Source: Candidatus Dormiibacter spiritus
Lineage (GTDB): Bacteria > Chloroflexota > Dormibacteria > Dormibacterales > Dormibacteraceae
Length of the DNA stretch: 55,096 nt
Assembly (NCBI GenBank): GCA_003244185.1
Contig: QHBT01000012.1
Span: forward strand, 1-55,096
Direction: 5' to 3'
The position numbers and the translations under genes are program-made. Below, piece after piece: positions 52,048 to 55,096 of the stretch. The notes beneath the pieces were generated by a model, which made no database searches, had not been told where the DNA came from, and worked only from the letters and a program-made list of their open reading frames with translations. Numbering within the stretch: the first letter of the stretch is position 1; every line of letters begins with the position of its first letter.

Positions 52048-52707
52048 GTGGCGGACCGCTATGTCCTGATGTGGTCGGGCGGTAAGGACAGCGCCCTGGC
52101 CCTGGATCGAGCGACCAGCTCAGGCATCGCGGTCGATCGTCTGCTCAACTTCCACGACGCCGCGACCGGCCGGGTCCGGTTCCATGCGACGCGAATCGCG
52201 ATGCTGCAGGCCCAAGCGGACGCTATGGGGATCGAGCTGCGCGGGATCGGCAGCAGCTGGTCAGAGATGGAGGGACGGCTGCTCCAACAGCTCGATCAGT
52301 GTCGGCAGGAGGGCTTCGCCGGCGTCGTGCTGGGTGACATCCACCTGGCCGACGTTCGCGCCTGGTACGAGGAGCGCGTGACGGCCGCCGGGTTGAAGCA
52401 CGTAGAGCCCATCTGGGGCCGGTCGCCGATGGAGCTGGTCCGAGAATTCGTCGAGAGCGGCGGCCGCGCAGTCATCACCTGCGTGGACCTGAGCCGGCTG
52501 GATGCTGCCTGGCTGGGCCGCATCATCGATGAGCGCTTCCTCGAGGAGATTGGCGCCACCGGGATCGATCCCTGTGGCGAAAACGGCGAGTACCACTCAT
52601 TCGCGTTCCAAGGCCCTGTGTTCTCGCACGAGGTCCGCTGGCGTCCCGGAGCCACCCGGTCCGCGTCGGGCTTCGAGCAGCTCGACGTCCTGCCGGCGAC
52701 GCCCTAG
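52048..52707 (+). CDS. PP-loop ATPase, Dph6/diphthine-ammonia-ligase-like
   Basis: About 219 residues from a GTG at 52048. Earlier in-frame codons run antisense through the previous gene and are rejected. MWSGGKDSALALDRA is the N-type ATP pyrophosphatase P-loop; GVVLGDIHLADVRAWYEERV, AWLGRIIDERFLEEI and GIDPCGENGEYHSFAFQGP are conserved in Dph6 and bacterial homologues. In eukaryotes this domain amidates diphthine, but bacteria lack that residue on EF-G, so here it likely amidates another acid. Substrate unknown. Confidence 0.85.
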   Translation: MADRYVLMWSGGKDSALALDRATSSGIAVDRLLNFHDAATGRVRFHATRIAMLQAQADAMGIELRGIGSSWSEMEGRLLQQLDQCRQEGFAGVVLGDIHLADVRAWYEERVTAAGLKHVEPIWGRSPMELVREFVESGGRAVITCVDLSRLDAAWLGRIIDERFLEEIGATGIDPCGENGEYHSFAFQGPVFSHEVRWRPGATRSASGFEQLDVLPATP

Positions 52708-52743
52708 CTAGCCGCCAGCTCGGCTACCGCCTGCTGCCGGGTC

Positions 52744-53673
52744 TCACCTGCCGGCGCCGGCTGCTGGGACGCCGTCGAGCACGCTGCGCAGTGCCTGGGC
52801 CGCCCCCAGCAGTCCGGCGGTCTCCACCGGTACCACAATCTTCGCGTTGGGGCTGTTGGCAAAGCGGGAGAGCGTGTCCAGCTGCAGCACCGCCAGCAGC
52901 TCGGGCGTGGGGGCGCCGGCCTTGATGGCGGAGTAGACGGTGCTGACCGCCTGCGCCCGGCCCTCAGCCTCCAGGATCTGCGCCTGGCGCTGACCTTCGG
53001 CGTAAAGGATGGCCGCCGTCTTCTGGCCTTCCGCCTGCTTGATCTGCGACTGCTTCTGGCCTTCGGCGACATTGATGGCCGACGTTTGCTGGCCCTCCGA
53101 CTGCAGGATGGCCGCCCGCTTTTCCTGATCTGCCTGCTTCTGCAGTGCCATCGCCTGCAGCACTGGCGCAGGCGGCACGATGTCGATGATCTCGACCCGA
53201 TTGATCCTGACGCCCCACTTGTCGGTCTCGCGCTCCATCCGCTCCTGGAGGCGGGCGTTGATCGCCTCCCGCTGGCTCAAGGCGTCGTCCAGGCTCATCT
53301 CACCCAAGACCGCGCGCAGCGACGCTCGGGCGAGCTGATCAACCGCCACGAAGTAGTTGCTGACGCCGAACAGCGCCAGCCGGGGATCGACCACCTGGCT
53401 GAAGATCGTGGCGTTGACCTGGAGCGACACGTTGTCCTTGCTGATCACGTCCTGACGGTCGCCCGTGCGGGGCACCTCCCGCACGTCCACCAACTCCATG
53501 ACGTCAACGAAGGGGACGAGAAAGGCGACGCCGGGATTGCGCACGGAATGCAGCTGGCCGAGGCGTTTCACGACCCCCACGTAGCCCTGCTGGATCACCC
53601 GGATCGTGCGGATGATCGCCACCACCACGAAGAGCAGCGCCAGTCCGACTATGACGGCAAGAACTAGGTTCAT
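52744..53673 (-). CDS. SPFH/band-7 (stomatin-like) membrane protein
   Basis: 309 residues: one N-terminal membrane helix (VLAVIVGLALLFVVVAII), the band-7 domain (GYVGVVKRLGQLHSVRNPGV, VDVREVPRTGDRQDVISKDN) and a coiled-coil tail rich in Ala/Gln/Glu (AEGQKQSQIKQAEGQKTAAI). This is the paraslipin/HflK-like type thought to form membrane-scaffold oligomers. It follows the NfeD gene by four bases, a standard pair in which NfeD and SPFH proteins interact. Role is probably membrane organisation or protein turnover. Confidence 0.92.
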   Translation of the reverse strand: MNLVLAVIVGLALLFVVVAIIRTIRVIQQGYVGVVKRLGQLHSVRNPGVAFLVPFVDVMELVDVREVPRTGDRQDVISKDNVSLQVNATIFSQVVDPRLALFGVSNYFVAVDQLARASLRAVLGEMSLDDALSQREAINARLQERMERETDKWGVRINRVEIIDIVPPAPVLQAMALQKQADQEKRAAILQSEGQQTSAINVAEGQKQSQIKQAEGQKTAAILYAEGQRQAQILEAEGRAQAVSTVYSAIKAGAPTPELLAVLQLDTLSRFANSPNAKIVVPVETAGLLGAAQALRSVLDGVPAAGAGR

Positions 53674-53677
53674 TGGT

Positions 53678-54118
53678 TCAACCTCTAACCTTCGGATCCA
53701 CCACCAGTGTGGTCCGGTGAATGTCCACTATCAACACTCTTCGACCCTCGGCAACTGCGGAGCCGTCGACAGCCAGAGCCGGCCAGCTCTCCCCGGCTAT
53801 CTCCACGTGACCGCGCTCATCAGGGCCTTTGATGGCGTCAATCACCAGCGCAGTCTGCCCCACCATGCCCCAGGCGCCGGACTGCTGGGAAGGCTCGCTG
53901 CGGCGCTTCAAATAGCGCAGCAGCCCGGGCCGCACGGCGATGATGCCGAGCATCGAGACCGCGCCGAAGACCCCCACCTGGAGCGGGACTCCGGCGCCGA
54001 GATAGGCGGCAACGGCCGCTGCGAAAGCACCCAGCGCGAGGAAGCCGGCAAACAGCGCCACCGTCGCCACCTCCGACACCGCCAGCACCAGAGCGACGGC
54101 TATCCAGATCAGCGCCAT
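53678..54118 (-). CDS. NfeD-like membrane protein
   Basis: 146 residues. Three to four hydrophobic helices (residues ~1-60: LIWIAVALVLAVSEVATVAL and following) precede a soluble OB-fold domain (MVGQTALVIDAIKGPDERGHVEIAGE...WPALAV) of the short NfeD1b type. It is paired with the SPFH gene that follows on the same transcript. Partners in this family regulate SPFH assembly at the membrane. Confidence 0.9.
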   Translation of the reverse strand: MALIWIAVALVLAVSEVATVALFAGFLALGAFAAAVAAYLGAGVPLQVGVFGAVSMLGIIAVRPGLLRYLKRRSEPSQQSGAWGMVGQTALVIDAIKGPDERGHVEIAGESWPALAVDGSAVAEGRRVLIVDIHRTTLVVDPKVRG

Positions 54119-54177
54119 CCATGCATCCTGTCTAGAGAACGCGCCCTGTCGCCTTTCCGGTCGTAGCCTGCTTCCTC

Positions 54178-54600
54178 ATGCGCGAAAGGCAGCGCGAGGC
54201 GGAGGTCCTGGCTGCGCCGGTGGGCCGGCTGGCCACCCTCAATCCCGACGGCTCAGCCCATGTCGTGCCGCTCTGCTTCGTGCTCGCTCAAGCTCGAATC
54301 TATTGGGCAGTCGATCAGAAGCCGAAGCGGACTCGGCAGCTCCGCCGCCTCGCCAACCTGCTCAGGGACCCCCGCGTCAGCCTGCTCGTCGACCACTATG
54401 AGGCCGACTGGGACCGCCTCTGGTGGGTTCGCATCCAGGGCCGCGCCACGGTCCTCGAAGCGGGGCCGGAGCAGGCTAGCGCGCTGCAATTGCTCCAAGC
54501 CAAGTACCCGCAGTACGCAGCGCAGGCACCGGCTGGACCCTTCGTCAGGATCACCATCGACGTGTGGGCAGCTTGGCCTCCATCTCTCGACGCGCACTAA
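54178..54600 (+). CDS. PPOX-class, probably F420-dependent, flavin/deazaflavin-binding protein
   Basis: 140 residues with the split-barrel pyridoxamine-phosphate-oxidase-like fold: APVGRLATLNPDGSAHVVPL, YWAVDQKPKRTRQLRRLANL, VSLLVDHYEADWDRLWWVRI and QGRATVL. This pattern matches the Rv0121/TIGR03668-like PPOX group whose members bind F420 or FMN. ATG start. The substrate is unknown. If F420 is used, the host should make it. Confidence 0.85.
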   Translation: MRERQREAEVLAAPVGRLATLNPDGSAHVVPLCFVLAQARIYWAVDQKPKRTRQLRRLANLLRDPRVSLLVDHYEADWDRLWWVRIQGRATVLEAGPEQASALQLLQAKYPQYAAQAPAGPFVRITIDVWAAWPPSLDAH

Positions 54601-54609
54601 GCTCTGGCC

Positions 54610-55096
54610 ATGAGCCACCAGTTCGTCACCGCGCTCCTGCAGTTGGCTCAGGTCAGCGCTGAGCGGTGCGAGGCTCCCTGGACCTGGCGTGAGCAAGAGG
54701 GTGAAGAACTGCGTGGTCGGGACGCGCTGCTGCTGTCGCATGAGGCCGAGCTGGCCGCTGAGGTGCAGCTGCGCGGCCAGGCGCAGCGGCTGATCACGGA
54801 AGGCCAGCGGGCCTTCGGCGAGCTGCGCGGTCTTCTGGCAGGCGTGCCTGACCAGCTGCTGGACGCCCAGCCGGGCGGGCAGGAATGGACGCTGCGCCAG
54901 GCTCTTGCCCATCTCCTGCTCGTGGAGCGGCGCTATCGGGCTCAGACTGCCTACGCGTTGGAGAGGGGGGACGACCAGCCGCTTTATCAGAAGCTTGAGT
55001 CGCAAGTGAGTGAAGCGGAGCAGCAGGGCGGCGTCCTGGCCTGGATCGAGCGCCTGGCTGCAGAACGGCGGGAGACGGCGGCGGCGATCGCCGCCG
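54610..55096 (+). CDS. DinB-like four-helix protein (3' truncated)
   Basis: ATG at 54610, ten bases after the previous stop; the frame is open to the window end (162 codons). The sequence is alpha-helical, with a conserved LLAGVPDQLLDAQPGGQEWTL and RQALAHLLLVERRYRAQTAY. These resemble DinB/DfsB bundles, where His residues bind a metal and a thiol cofactor. The C-terminal His ligands would lie beyond the window. The function of the family ranges from thiol transferases to stress proteins; not assignable here. Confidence 0.6.
   Translation, partial: MSHQFVTALLQLAQVSAERCEAPWTWREQEGEELRGRDALLLSHEAELAAEVQLRGQAQRLITEGQRAFGELRGLLAGVPDQLLDAQPGGQEWTLRQALAHLLLVERRYRAQTAYALERGDDQPLYQKLESQVSEAEQQGGVLAWIERLAAERRETAAAIAA

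Noticed and set aside
52704-53072. An Arg-rich antisense-frame ORF within the SPFH gene
   Set aside because: It is a shadow of the repetitive coiled-coil coding sequence of the SPFH gene in another frame and lacks any domain signal.

Overview
This is a GC-rich stretch of bacterial chromosome with tightly packed genes. Four-base start/stop overlaps, GTG/TTG starts and long antisense shadow frames are common. The gene set (dxs, coaA, F420-type flavin reductase-like protein, IS481 relics, LutB-LutA fusion, LivM-LivG fusion) suggests an uncultured, probably soil-dwelling member of the Terrabacteria (Actinobacteriota, Dormibacterota or Chloroflexota). That placement is inference: there is no rRNA or other firm taxonomic marker, and no tRNA, rRNA or CRISPR array was seen.

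Positions 1-15900 hold a surface-polysaccharide locus. It has a truncated lectin-like beta-propeller gene, gmd (GDP-mannose 4,6-dehydratase), two multi-spanning membrane proteins that look like GT-C type enzymes, a DUF4214-methyltransferase fusion, and a Wzm/Wzt ABC exporter. Two paralogous modules point at the exporter from opposite sides. The left one is methyltransferase, GT-A, GT-B on the plus strand. The right one is the same series on the minus strand, with the methyltransferase reduced to its N-terminal module. The locus ends with a small lipoprotein gene overlapping a large secreted protein made of two tandem six-repeat propellers and a C39-like peptidase domain.

Positions 18691-22016 hold lepA, a small methyltransferase flanked by two degenerate 76-bp direct repeats, and a decayed alpha/beta-hydrolase. 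Positions 22017-30150 are transport and catabolism: glpF-glpK, with the 3' end of glpK and its terminator tandemly duplicated, then a branched-chain amino-acid-type ABC operon (binding protein, LivH, fused LivM-LivG, LivF).

Positions 30184-37351 are mixed housekeeping: a GT2, a membrane-anchored multidomain serine hydrolase, rsmE, an Fe-S uracil-DNA glycosylase, a phosphodiesterase, mrp plus DUF971, a thioredoxin-reductase-like flavoprotein and a FixX-like ferredoxin. A clear TPP riboswitch (37412-37494) then controls a CytX-like permease and thiD. A long co-directional run follows: a YyaL-like thioredoxin-fold protein, LutB-LutA fusion, L,D-transpeptidase, leucyl aminopeptidase and dxs.

Positions 48375-50135 are an accessory island. 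Two pieces of one IS481-type transposase flank a divergent MarR/cupin pair that has a readable promoter and operator. The window closes with coaA, a BtuF-like protein, a PP-loop ATPase, an SPFH/NfeD pair, a PPOX/F420 protein and the start of a DinB-like gene.
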